Notes under the pieces: generated by a model
What the model was told of the DNA's origin: nothing
Databases searched by the model: none
The model's input: the letters and a program-made list of their open reading frames with translations, nothing else
Assembly (NCBI GenBank): GCA_026214975.1
Contig: CM047817.1
Span: 92,422,773-92,486,772, forward strand
Source of the DNA: Gentiana macrophylla
Lineage: Eukaryota; Streptophyta; Magnoliopsida; Gentianales; Gentianaceae
Direction: 5' to 3'
DNA: 64,000 nucleotides
In this document: one piece after another, positions 45,365 to 56,540 of the stretch
How positions within the stretch are numbered: the first letter of the stretch is position 1
How the letters are laid out: each line of letters begins with the position of its first letter
Program-made: the position numbers and the translations under genes

Positions 45365-48300
45365 TTAGAAAGATATCCATAAAATATCAACACCTGCAAA
45401 TTTCCAAACCATTTGTGCGTAGCGGCACGAAATGAAGAGATGATCAATGGACTCCGGGTACTCTCCACACATTGAACATATTGGATCATTAAAACCAAAG
45501 CGTTTACAAAAGGTCTCCGACGTAGGTAAAACATATTTAAGCAATTTCCAAAGAAAAAACTTCACTTTCGAGGGAAGGGACAAAGCCCAAATCCTCTTCC
45601 AGAACTTACCATTAACAGAATCACCACACATGGAACTATTATTATGAGCACACAACTTCTGCTGAAGACAAGTATCATAAGTGTTTTTAGAAACAAAGTC
45701 TCCATTCTTCGAAAAAATGCAGACCCGCTTATCTGGAGTGTCTTTTAAGCTCACTGGTATTTTAACGATTTGGTTCACGTCTACCTGCCAAAAGGACTCC
45801 AGCAACTTAGGCTTGTTCCACGCATTGTTGGACAAGAAGTCACTAACTAATGCCTCCCTATTGTGGGGTGAAGCTTTAGAAATAGGCAAACAAGAAGGAT
45901 TTTGACTGATCCAAGGATCTCTCCAGACTTTTATAGATCTACCGTTACCTACCAAGAAACAAGTGTTATTCTTTAGGAATGTTTGAGCCGACATCAAGCT
46001 CTTCCATAGGAACGACGATGAAGAAGGGACACTGTAGTCAAAAATAGTGGATTTAAAGAAATACTTCCCTTTTAAGACTCTTGCCACCAGGAGGCTTGGA
46101 TGGCGGTAAATTCTCCAAAAGGTTTTAGCTAGAGCCACAGTATTAGCTATTTCCAAATTTTTAAAACCGAGGCCGCCTCTCCCTTTTGGAAGACAAAGCG
46201 TCTCTATTTACTTGATGGTGACCGAGAAATTTTTATTAGAGTTACCCACCAAAAGTTAGACATGAGAGAATGAATTTTATTAACAACCCCCTGGGGAGTC
46301 TAACGACAGACATTGTAACATTGGGAATGGCAAACATAAATCGAGGACAAAGGATCGCTTTACCCCTTGACTTAAGGACTTAAATTTCCGACTTTCTAGT
46401 TTATTTTTGCAACGATCAACAAGGAAATTAAAAATGGTTTTTAGACCTACTAACTACTAACGGAGCCCTAAGTACTTGGAATGACTAACCTCGAAACCCC
46501 GTTGAACAAAGCCAAAATATCGTGCTTACTACCACGAGAAGTATTTTCTTGAATAAAACCTCCGATTTATCAATATTGGCGGCTTTGCCCGACACACGCT
46601 AATATATTTTCTAGAATAATAGCTAAGTTAGTAGCACAATCAACATCAGCCCGAGAAAAAATCAGAGAGTCATCCGCAAAAAACAAATGGTTGATTCGGG
46701 GGCTTTGCCTAGAGATTCTCAATCCCGGGACACTACCTTCAGTATTGGCTTTCTTTAATAGATGGCTGAGACCTTGCGCGCAAATGATAAAAAGATACGG
46801 AGAAAGCGGGTCCCCCTGCCTGATACCCTGACTTGGCTTAACAAAGCCCACTCTCTCACCATTAATAATGAAGGAGAAGGTGACGGTTGTGATACATTGC
46901 TTAATGAGGCGATCCACCTCCTCGGCGAAGCCTAATTTCCGTAGCATGTGAAAGAGGAAAGGCCATTCTACTCTATCAAGCGTTTTGGAGACATTTAATT
47001 TTAAAGCCATGTAGAGTCCTTTCCTTTCCTTTTGTGCATCATATAATGAATAGACTCATGGGCAATTATATAAGCTGTCTAACATCCGATGCAGGACAAA
47101 GGCATTTTGACTCTCACCGATCTGAGAAGGGCAAAGCAGACTTTTATGTGGTTAGCCAAGACCTTTGAAAGGATTTTATAAATTACATTACAGAGGCTGA
47201 TGGGCCTAAAATGAGCAGGCTCAGATGGGTGGCCATTTTTGGGGATCAAAGCAATGCAAGTATGATTTAATTCTCTCGGAAACTTGCCCTCTTTTAGGAA
47301 ATTATTAATAGCCTTCAATAAATCCCTCTTAATAATGCGAAAGCAATTTTTGAAAAAACTAGGGGACATACCATCCGGGCCGGGTGTTGTTGTCGAGTGC
47401 ATCTGGAAAACGGCTGCTTTAAGCTCCTTTTCGTCAACCGGCGCAAAATGTTAGCATTCATCTCAGGGGTGACACAAGCTTCCATACCCTCGAAATCCTG
47501 TAAAAGAGCGTCATTAATTCCCGAGGAAGAAAAGAGCTTATCATAAAATTGCTGAAACTCCGAGGCAATATCGGTAGGGGAACAACACCAAGAGTGGTCA
47601 GACGCTCGAAAGAGACCAGTAATAAACTTCTTCCTTTTTTTTACCATTCACAACCGTGTGAAAGAATTTAGTATTTTTGTCTCCTCCTAAGCCAAGCACA
47701 CACGAAAGAGATTTCCAATATTTTTCTTCTTCACTATATGCGATTATAAGCTCTCTTTTCAATTCATTCAGTTTCGCAAAATTATGTGAAGCCTGCAAAT
47801 CATTTTTAATTTGAGCTTTAAGCGTCTTTATTTTAATAGCAGCATTCGAAGTATTGGCTCTTCTCCAACGATTAAGCCTCATGCGGACTGCTTTAATTTT
47901 GGAAAGGACCTGGTAAAAAGGGGTTCCCCTAACTTGAACCTCCCACCCCTGCTTAACCGCATCTAAGAAGCCCGGCTTACCCACCCAACGGCCATCAAAA
48001 AAGAAAATTATCTTAGATAGGGCTCCCCTACCCGCACAACAGATATTAAGGAGGCAGTGATCGGAGGAAGCCATATCCACGTGGGAGACAGTTGCATTTT
48101 TGAAAAGGTTGGTCCAATGAGCCGTAGCAAGAGCTCGGTCCAGCCTCTCAAAAATAGGTTCCTCCCCTCCCAACACCGTCTCCAGGTCCAAAAGTGACCA
48201 ATAAAACCCAGGTCAATCAAGCCACTTGACGATAAAAAACTTCTAAAGTCGGAAAAGAAGACTCCACTCTAGATCGCCTCTAACTTTTCCTCATTATTGC

Positions 48301-48720
48301 GATATCATTGAAGTCTCCGGCAATGAAAGCGGTCTCCTAAAGGACATTCGATTAAGTAGAAAACTCCATTGATCCGCCGTAAAGAAGGGTAGGACTAACA
48401 TAAACACCAATAAACCACCAAAGGGATTTAGGTTGCATACCGTTAAAAGCAGGCTTCAATGGTGCACGAAGTTGAGGCCACGAGATAGGATATTTGCATC
48501 ATTCTTCCAAAATAAAGCCAAGCCTCCCGAGAGCCCAGTTGGGTCAACCGTATGTACATTATCAAAACCAAACTTTTACACAACTTAGATAGTAGATTAG
48601 GCCGGTTCTTCGTTTGAGAGATAAAAGAACATCCGGGAGTGGAGCTACACATCTCCTCGATGCAGGATATTGTCAAGGAAATGCTGGGACGAGATAAACC
48701 TATCGGCCGTTCGGGTACCA
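45365..48720 (-). pseudogene. LINE ORF2 (endonuclease, reverse transcriptase, zf-RVT)
   Basis: Successive frames on the minus strand. 48640-48220 recalls an AP endonuclease (SQTKNRPNLLSKLCKSL; DLGFIGHFWTW near 48210). 48191-47598 holds ERLDRALATAHWTNLF and SSDHCLLNI, the endonuclease end and linker. 47402-47079 holds TTPGPDGMSPSFFKN, CIALIPKNGHP and FRPISLCNVIYKILSKVLA. 47010-46570 holds QGIRQGDPLSPYLFIICAQG and the catalytic FADD. 46156-45365 holds the zf-RVT block WALSLPSKVKFFLWKLL and C-MCG-YPESIDHLFISC. All expected RT motifs can be found, but in different frames with stops, so the protein is not made. Confidence 0.9.
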
Positions 48721-48721
48721 T

Positions 48722-49785
48722 TCAATCATGAGGATTTCCGGGGCCGGGGAAGCTTCCTCTTCAACGAGCATAACAACGAGCTCCTCTTGTGAGTGTGAAG
48801 ATTCACCATAGTAAATAACTTTGTTTTTACGATGTCGATTCGCTCTTTCATTAGCCCAGTTCTTTGGCCAACACAAGCCGCTGTTTGATCTAAGCCAAAG
48901 TTGGTGTTGGAGTTGGCCTTAGACATTCTTCTCCGACTAGGCATTTCCTCTTCAGCGTCTTTCTTATCAGGGGATAGACTTCCAAGCGAGCCCCGCTCAT
49001 ATCTGCAATGAGACTTGCCCGGCACAAGTGGGGACTCAGTGAGAGATTTTATTGGAACTCCGTGGAGCTCAGGGCCAAAGGCCTCATCCAAGTAAATGTC
49101 CGCGTTCTGATCGATGACCTTAGCGTAACAGCATGACGACTTGTGCCCGATCACTCCACAATAAGCACAGTATAAGGACACATGTTCATACTTGAAATTG
49201 ATCCATTTTTCTATACCGTCTTGGCAAACCAACATACCTTGCCAGAGGGGCTGCGAGGTGTCGATAACAACTAGACACCTAACAAATTTACCATACTTCT
49301 TACGCCTCCAAAACCACGCTTCTTGAACAACACCGAAAGTGCTCAGATATCTCCTCTCCAGCAGCCTCTGAAACCCATTCCAACAGCAAGCCCCAAACCT
49401 GCACCCAGACTGGAGCAAGGTTGAAGGCTCCCTCTTCTTTCTCGATACCCGGTCTCCATTTTTTGATGATCATTAGGTGAGAGTCGTGATACCAGGGGCA
49501 ACCCATGAGAACACGATCAGCGTCAAGCTCCAAATCAAATTGGATTTGGTATAAGTTTGTACTCAGACCTATGATAGTGAAGCCCTCCCTGCACTTCCAA
49601 ATGTGGGAGAGAGTACCCAAAATAGCGCCATACCCGACATTCTTTTCTGAAATGATCTTGATCACCAAGCTGCGTTTGCACTCCTCCTTTGATTTAGCCG
49701 TGACATTCGCCGGAAGCTCGATTTTCAGCTTTCTCAGAGGGGGAGCAGAGCCTCTTGTTGATCCTCTCGCTATTTCATCCGCCAT
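48722..49785 (-). pseudogene. LINE ORF1 (DUF4283 plus zinc knuckle)
   Basis: Starts ATG at 49785. Residues 1-130 include KRSLVIKIISEKNVGYGAI and FDLELDADRVLMGCPWYHD, typical of the DUF4283 domain of plant LINE and Gag-like proteins. A frameshift near 49400 moves to the frame 49418-48726, which carries CAYCGVIGHKSSCCY, a zf-CCHC_4 knuckle that binds RNA. The C-terminal part is Ser/Lys-rich. Together they form a chaperone-type ORF1 broken once. Confidence 0.88.
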
Positions 49786-50031
49786 CGACTGAGATCCAGC
49801 AAAACCAGAGCCGATGAGAGCACCAGATAAGAACAGATACAGCTTGCGATTGCAGTAAAAACAGGGGATCGATTGAATTTAGCAAGGAAACCTCACCGAG
49901 GAGGACTAGCAGGACGAGAGCAATTTCTCACTCTAAATCTCACTGATCGAGAAACTTCAGCAAACTTTGGTATAGGAAAAGATTAAGGTGCGAATTAAAA
50001 AAAAAAAAACTAAACTAAACTAAACTAAAAC

Positions 50032-50098
50032 AAAGGGCTGAGATCAACAAAGTCCAAATGGCAACATATATCGGTAGGGGATCCACACCCATACTGCC
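50032..50098 (-). repeat. Dispersed repeat in the PPR 5' flank
   Basis: Reverse-oriented copy of the repeat at 44148-44236 (CAAAGGGCTGAGATC, AAGTCCAAATGGCAACATAT and GTAGGGGATCCACACCC). It ends about ten bases before the PPR start codon, so part of it is probably in the 5' UTR. An ACTAA microsatellite (about 50007-50030) precedes it. Confidence 0.8.
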
Positions 50099-50108
50099 TG
50101 CTTCCTAA

Positions 50109-52079
50109 ATGAAGAAACCCCTCTCAAATCCCCTGCTGCAATCTCTTCTAAAGCTGCCTAGAGGAACCAAGAATTTCCATACGCCTACCAAATTTTTGCT
50201 TTACCCGTCAAAATTTCCAAACCGATATCCAAGATTGAATCTTTTGTCGAATCCTAGATGGTTTTTCTCCAAAATCTCACCATTACCACCACCGGAATGG
50301 GTTTACCCTTTCACAGACCTCTCAGACCTTGTTACAGACCCCAAAAAGCTCCGACATTCTCCGTGGGTCAGTCCAATTCTCAATCTTTTAGACGATTCAC
50401 CTACCATGGAGCAGAATCTTTCTACTTATTGCCACAATTTCTTGATCAGATTGTCACCGAATTTCATCGCTTTTTTGTTGAAGTCAGATAAGCTTGCTGG
50501 AGATTTCAATACAGCTTTTCGATTATTCATCTGGGCCGGAAAGCAAAAGGGTATGCTCACATATTGGAATGCTATGTTTTTTTGATTGAGAATTTGTCTC
50601 ATGGAAATGCAATTGATAGGATTAAGTATGTTTTTAATGAGTTAAAGGATAAAGGATTTGTAATGAATGTTAGTTTGGCGAATTCTTTGACGAGGAGTTT
50701 TGGGAACCTTGGAATGGTTGAAGAGTTGTTGTGGGTATGGAGGAGAATGAAGGAGAATGGAATTGAACCTAGTTTGTATACCTACAACTTTTTGATGAAT
50801 GGCTTGGTGAAATCGAGATATATTGAATCTGCTGAACAGGTGTTTGATGTTATGCTAGATGGCAAAGTCAAGCCTGATGTTGTCACGTATAATACGATGA
50901 TCAAAGGGTACTGTAATGTGGGAACTCTAGAAAAGCAATGGAAAAGTTGAAGGAGATGGAGGCGAGGAAAGTGGAAGCCGATAAGATTACTTATATGACA
51001 TTGATTCAGGCGAGTTACAACGAGCAGAATTTCGATGCTTGTTTACGATTTCATAATGAGATGGTGGAAAACCAATTAGAGATTCCACCTCATGCATATA
51101 GTTTAGTGATTGGAGGCCTTTGTAAAGAAGGAAGCCTTTTGAAGGGTATACAATTTTCGAGAATATGATTCGGAGTGGGTGTAAACCCAATGTTGCGATT
51201 TATACTGCATTAATAGACTCATACATTAAAAGCAGAAAGCTTGATGAGGCAATGAGAATCTTCGAGAGAATGAAAAACGATGGTTTTGAGCCAGATGAAG
51301 TTACGTATGGTGTTATAATTAACGGTCTTTGTAAGAACGATAGGACAGAGGAGGCCTTGCAATGGCTTGAATATTGTCAAGACAACAACATGCCTGTAAA
51401 CGCCATGTTTTACTCAAGTCTGATTGATAGCCTTGGAATGGCTGGTAGGATAGAGGAGGCAGAAAAGCTGTTCAATGATATGGCTGAGAAAGGATGTCCT
51501 CGGGATTAAGTATTGCTATAACGCCTTAATGGATGCATTCGTTAAGAGTAGCAAAATCGGATTGAAACTTTGGCTTTGTACAAGAGAATGGAAGATGAAG
51601 GTTGTGATCAAACCGTGTATACTTTCACCATTTTGATCAATGGTTTGTTCAAAGATCACAGAAACGAAGAGGCCCTTAAGATGTGGGATACAATGATCGA
51701 TAAGGGCATTACTCCAAATGCTGCTGCATTCCGAGTTCTTTCAACTGGTCTTTGTCTTTCTGGGAAAGTCGCGAGAGCTTGTAAGATTCTTGATGAGTTG
51801 GCACCAATGGGGATAGTCCTAGAGACGGCTTTTGAAGATATGATTAATGTTCTGTGCAAAGCAAGACGGTTAGAACAAGCTTGTAAGCTAGCTGATGGGA
51901 TTGTTGAACGTGGTAGGGAAATACCGGGCAGAGTTCGAACTATTTTGGCAAGTGCTTTACGGAAAGCAGGAAATGCAGATTTAGCTACTAAATTAATCCA
52001 TAGCAAGATTGGGATAGGATATGAAAGAATCGGCAGTGTTAAAAAGCCCGTGAAGTTTAAGACTTTACTTGAGCATTGA
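50109..52079 (+). pseudogene. P-class PPR gene, At1g03560-like, with five frame breaks
   Basis: Begins ATG at 50109 with a basic, Leu-rich presequence (MKKPLSNPLLQSLLKL), as expected for mitochondrial import. The remaining sequence gives a run of 35-residue PPR motifs, such as PSLYTYNFLMNGLVKSRYIE, KPDVVTYNTMIKGYC and KPNVAIYTALIDSYIKSRK, ending GYERIGSVKKPVKF. This matches my recollection of Arabidopsis At1g03560, an RNA-binding organelle protein. The frame changes near 50550, 50925, 51147, 51505 and 51560. Within each piece there are no internal stops, and conserved residues persist up to every break. The first and third breaks both look like a lost base after AAGGG before TAT. Either the gene died very recently or the assembly carries indel errors. 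No introns are evident, as is usual for this family. Confidence 0.9.
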
Positions 52080-52850
52080 TTCGATTCGCAAAACCAACTG
52101 TTCCAGGCCAGATTATATACTTCTTTGATAGCTTATGCTGAGTGATGTTACATGCCTTCAGCTTAATTTAGTCGGTATGTTTTCTTTTTGTGTTCATTAG
52201 TTTATATTTCTGCGTTGTTTAGCGTGTTTGAAGACTTTATTTCTTGAAGTTTATGTTGAATACGATTTCCAAACATTGACAAAGAGAAACCAGAAAGCAA
52301 CTTGTAAAGTGTTTAGTGTGTTTGAAGCCCTTCTTTTCTTTAAGTTTAAGTTGCATACCATTTCCAAAACATTGACCAAGAAAACCAGAAAGGAACTCGT
52401 ATGATGGCTAGTATTTCTCATGGCTAAAACAGTGCTGCATAGATTGGATGACATTCATGTGTAGTTCATATATAATTTACATTCATAGATGAATGATTTT
52501 AGTCTAGATTCTTGGGATCGAAAGTTTTATGACCATGGTAATAATCAATGCGGTAATTTTGGTGTGGTTATTCTTGAAAGATTGATCTTTTGAGTCTGGA
52601 ATTCATTTTTTATAATTCAGTTTGTCCCTTGCGGATGATGTTTTAATTCCCCAAGATGATCTTGAGTCTAGAATTCATTTTTTTAATTCAATTTGTCCCG
52701 GGCGGATGATGCTTCTAGTTCTCCAAATGTATTTTCTTTTGATTAATTTCTTATTAATGTGTTTTTTTTTGAAAGGTTATTAATGCGTTTGATTCGTTTA
52801 TTTTTGTCGTGATGCTTCAACTTCTACCCACGAACTAGGCTGACGACTGA
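52080..52850. other. 3' flank of the PPR gene and intergenic DNA
   Basis: Contains a diverged direct duplication: AAAGTGTTTAGTGTGTTTGA with TTGAAG...AAGTTTAAGTTG (52305-52390) resembles 52220-52310, including AACCAGAAAG(C/G)AAC. TCTAGAATTCATTTTT...AATTCA(A/G)TTTGTCCC also repeats at about 52597-52630 and 52672-52705. No gene seen. Confidence 0.55.
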
Positions 52851-52852
52851 GA

Positions 52853-53122
52853 CAGGTCGAGGCTAATGCCGATGACACTGATGCACAAAGGGGTGAGAGT
52901 GAGACAGGCTGAAGCTAATGCTGATGACCTCATTCCATGTTGTGTCCAAGGCTGGCGCTGATGACACCAAGTACAAAGGCGCGAGACAGACCGAGGCTGA
53001 TGCTGATGACGATTGACGACCCCATTCTATGTTGCGTCCAAGGCTACGGCTAATGTTGATGACCTCATCCCATGTTGCGTCCAAGGCTGCGGCTAATGCT
53101 AATGACCTCATCCCAGGTTGCG
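52853..53122. repeat. Minisatellite-like array of about 43-bp units
   Basis: Irregular tandem repeats built on GACCTCATCCCATGTTGCGT followed by CCAAGGCTGCGGCTAATGCT. The last two units (about 53020-53110) are nearly identical. Earlier units (from 52855) are scrambled and carry an alternate block GCGAGACAGACCGAGGCTGA. The array is G/C-richer than its surroundings. Confidence 0.85.
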
Positions 53123-54618
53123 TACGAATAAGATTAAAAACCTATCATCTAGCCCTAATAGAATGTTATCCTTTTACGATCCAAATCGAGCTAATAGTTA
53201 GATTCCGTAATAAATGCAAAGAAGTAGCATCTTTTACCCAAGAGCGAAGGATTTGAACCAAGATTTCCAGATAACATATTATTATGTTTATTTAAACGAG
53301 CTAACGACAATCTATCTCGTAAACATTCGTTTAGGTTTGTGAACATATACACATACATATGTGTGAAGATTGTACATAAAAACTCTAAAATAGTATGTCT
53401 GAATATTTAACATCATCTTAGTGTCGTCACAATGTTGTCTTATACACTTCAAAAATAGTAAGAAAACAATCAACTCATTTGTCGTTTCATACGCGCAAGC
53501 AAAAGTTGCGGAGCATCAACGAAAATCGTAAGGAGTGAGGTAAGTTAGCTTGAGCTTGAACAATAGATTAAACAATTATAGCTCAAACTTATTTAGTACG
53601 TTTAGTTTGACCTCGCTCGCGTAATAATCAAACTCTAGCTCAAACATCTGATATTCAGCTCGGTTCACTTTGTATCACAAACTATTTTTATAGTATGAAT
53701 AATGGAGGTTTTTTTTTTTCTTTTTTTCTGTTTTGGAGTGCGCTAAGCGAGCAAGGATCCTTTCAATTAGCAGCCTTAAGTGATATCTCAAGTACAAGTG
53801 ATCTAACCACACTCAAAATGTGGAAATGATCTAGCCAGAGATTTGTTTTTCAAAACTAGATAGTTTTATTAATGATGTTTAAAAGCATCTGTACTTGAAA
53901 AATCACGTAAGACCAATACTCGAGAGTATCGTAGATCATGCTAAGAAGCACTCAAGATGGTGGAAGTAAAACTCAATCCTTTTGGAATAACAATAACCTT
54001 TAGAAAACACTAGTAAAGCGAGCAAGGATCCTTTTACTAAGCACTGGTATTAATTACTTGAAGCCCGTTGAAAATTGAAACAGCCCAATAGCCTTTAGAG
54101 AAACACTAGTACTGAGTTCCTATTCTCTTTCAGCCACACATACTTGTTCAAAAATACACACTCCACTCCTCTTCCATTCTAATCCTGGCCTTTATCTCTT
54201 ATCATGTAAATGTAGCATTGAGCTCTGAATCGTGGTGTGCTGTTTTGATGAATATGGTTTGGTTTCTGTATGCTGGTTAGTTTTATTTATTTCGATTATT
54301 TATATTTTGTTAAACAAATTTATTATCAGTTTGGCCGGGGGAATGATCTGACGGGAGAAAGTGCGTTTGTTCAGTCATATTAGGATCTTATTTACAGACA
54401 TATGCGTATTCATGCATTCGTACATGATTGTTCAATATGTTAATTGTAATTCATATATAATTTCGATTCGACATTCGTGTAAGTTTGAATTCAATGCAAA
54501 TAGGATGTATGATGGGTTGTCAATTTGGATCTTTTGTGGGTTTTACTTGCCTAATCGATTTCAAGGTTGCCCTTGCTAATCTAAAGTAATTTATCTCTTA
54601 CAGTTTCCAGCAAGAATT
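53123..54618. other. Intergenic DNA and probable 5' region of the formiminotransferase gene
   Basis: The phrase AGCGAGCAAGGATCCTTT occurs near 53747 and near 54017, and CAATAGCCTTTAGAGAAACACTAG near 54090 resembles text at 42385-42415, marking decayed repeats. From about 54130 the sequence is pyrimidine-rich and leader-like. A 5' UTR intron ending at TTTCCAG (54610) is possible but unproven. Confidence 0.4.
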
Positions 54619-54660
54619 ATGACCACAATTTTACTTGCAGTCTTAATTTCTGAGAGATAA
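54619..54660 (+). other. Short upstream ORF before the formiminotransferase start
   Basis: ATG at 54619 opens a 13-codon frame (MTTILLAVLISER) ending TAA at 54658-54660, only 17 bases before the main ATG. If present in the mature mRNA it would be expected to lower initiation at the main start. Confidence 0.5.
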
Positions 54661-54677
54661 AATTGGGATTATTTAAC

Positions 54678-55613
54678 ATGTTGAAATCGATGTTGGGTTG
54701 CTGCAAAGTTTACATTTCAGAAAGCAGAAACAGGGTTGCACTCGAGGCAATCGAAAGATCAACCAAGAAGCTATTCCCTGATGTTCCAATTGTTAATAAG
54801 TTTGAAGACCCGATTTACAATCGGGTTGGTTATACTCTTGTATCAAAACAACGGTCTCCATCATCCTCATCTTCAGATTCGTCTGATTCGTTTTTCAACT
54901 TGAAAGATGCCGTTTTTTCTATGGTTAAAGTTGCATTTGAATCCATTGATCTTGGATCCCACTCCGGAAGTCACCCTAGATTAGGTGTTGTGGATCATAT
55001 TTGTTTCCATCCTTTAGGGAATACGCCTTTGGAATTCGTTTCAAACAGTGCTAAATCTTTAGCAGATGAACTCGGCTCGAATCTTCAAGTGCCTGTGTTT
55101 TTATACGGTGCAGCGAATCAGAATGGAAGATCTCTTGATTCAATCAGAAGAGAGTTGGGGTATTTTAGTCCGAATGCAAACGGCCACGAATGGACAGGAA
55201 GCTTAAAGATTGAATCTTTGAAACTAAAACCAGATAAAGGCCCTGAATCGACAACCAATGAAGGTAAAGGCGTCGTTGTAATCGGGGCAACGAGATGGGT
55301 TGATAATTACAATGTTCCAATCTACACTTCCGATATAGAACTTGTTCGTAAGATCGCGAAAAGGGTTAGTGCAAGAGGTGGTGGACTCCCATCAGTGCAA
55401 TCCATGGCACTTGTTCATGGTCAAGGTGTTATTGAGGTGGCTTGTAACTTGCTCGAACCGAGTAAAGTCGGGGGAGATCGAGTTCAACTCGAAGTTGAGA
55501 GACTTGCTGCCAATGAAGAGAACTTGGTTGTTGGAAAAGGGTACTATACTGACTTTTCACAGGAGAAAATAGTTGAAAGTTACATAAACTTAAAAGGACT
55601 CGATTCGGACTAG
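54678..55613 (+). CDS. Formiminotransferase (FTCD N-terminal subdomain) family protein, 311 aa
   Basis: One uninterrupted frame from the ATG at 54678; an upstream TTG in the same frame at 54663 is not a plausible start. The protein opens with LGCCKVYISESRN, followed by ALEAIERS, VNKFEDPIYNRVGYTLVS, the block SHPRLGVVDHICFHPLG, LYGAA, and RGGGLPSVQSMALVHGQGVI. This fits my recollection of the plant protein annotated as a folate-binding formiminotransferase domain protein (Arabidopsis At2g20830). The HPRLG segment corresponds to the folate/substrate site of animal FTCD, which passes a formimino group from formiminoglutamate to tetrahydrofolate. The cyclodeaminase domain is absent, as usual in plants. 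No obvious organelle presequence. The length and intact frame indicate a working gene. Confidence 0.92.
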   Translation: MLKSMLGCCKVYISESRNRVALEAIERSTKKLFPDVPIVNKFEDPIYNRVGYTLVSKQRSPSSSSSDSSDSFFNLKDAVFSMVKVAFESIDLGSHSGSHPRLGVVDHICFHPLGNTPLEFVSNSAKSLADELGSNLQVPVFLYGAANQNGRSLDSIRRELGYFSPNANGHEWTGSLKIESLKLKPDKGPESTTNEGKGVVVIGATRWVDNYNVPIYTSDIELVRKIAKRVSARGGGLPSVQSMALVHGQGVIEVACNLLEPSKVGGDRVQLEVERLAANEENLVVGKGYYTDFSQEKIVESYINLKGLDSD

Positions 55614-56540
55614 ACCAACCCTTGCCTTGCATGGGATGATCATACCAACGAATCGAGTTATTCAATATACAAAATAATTGTAATACAAAAAATAACATTT
55701 AAGGGCTTGATGTAGCTGAATATATAATCTCATCTTCCATAATTCATCAAACCAATTGATTGATTGTGGAGTATTTAATCCATTTGAATCCATAGTCGCT
55801 CTTATACTACATTTTTCTATTCCAACCATTTTTTCCGTCATTTTAAACACTTTCTTCCGTATCCAGCTAGGGGTGTAATCGAACTGAATCAAGTCGATAC
55901 TCTCCAAGACTTGAGCTCGATTTGATTAAAAAAAACTCGGTTCAATATCGATCGAGCCGTAAAAAGACAAGATTGAAATTTACTCGCTAAATACTTGATA
56001 TAGCTCGATTTTTATTTTCTCACATAGGGCCTTGTAGAAACCCCTTCTTAGAACATAGGTGAGAAATTCAAATTCATGCAAACATACAGAAAAAGCCGTT
56101 GTGTCACCACGATCAGACTTTTTTTTTACTTCCGATTCTCAACTTTAAATAGATTTTCTGGTGATCAATTGTCATAATCGGCTTTCGTCTGATTGATTAT
56201 TTTAAATGTGGCGCCACAGTAAAAATACCGTGATGCCAGTAAAAGCAGTCATATAGAAAAATAACTAAACAAGTATATAGAAATGTTACAATGTACGCGG
56301 TTCATCACGGCCAGCCGAAAAAATGAAAATTCTTGTAAGAATCTCTATTACATCAGACCGCCAGATATATACGTGTATAATACGATAAAAACGTGTTTTG
56401 CCTTTTCGCATAAATGACGCACCTCTGACAATCCGGTGCAATCGAGAATTCTTATCCAAGAATTTCCAGCTTTAATGGAAACTAGCATTCTATTCTATAC
56501 AGAAGAGAAAAAAAAGTAGAAAGAACTGATACAAATGGAT
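55614..56540. other. Intergenic DNA between convergent genes
   Basis: Spacer between the plus-strand formiminotransferase gene and the minus-strand DUF493 gene, so it holds both 3' UTRs. Near 56210-56270, GTGGCGCCACAG and CCGTGATGCCAG resemble pieces of the MITE family in the DUF493 introns. Confidence 0.45.

Larger units (their letters stand above)
45299..49990 (-). mobile_element. L1-type LINE, nearly full length, mutated
   Basis: About 4.7 kb on the minus strand. The order is a 5' leader (49990-49786), ORF1 with a DUF4283-like region and CCHC knuckle, then ORF2 with AP endonuclease, reverse transcriptase (FADD at 46680-46669) and a zf-RVT C-terminus. It ends at an A-tract (plus-strand poly-T at 45299-45309). 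It lacks the RNase H domain found in the two LINE fragments at 14.3 and 42.4 kb, so it belongs to another subgroup. At least seven frame breaks were counted across the ORFs. Target duplications were not identified. It sits 120 bp upstream of the PPR gene in divergent orientation. Confidence 0.92.
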
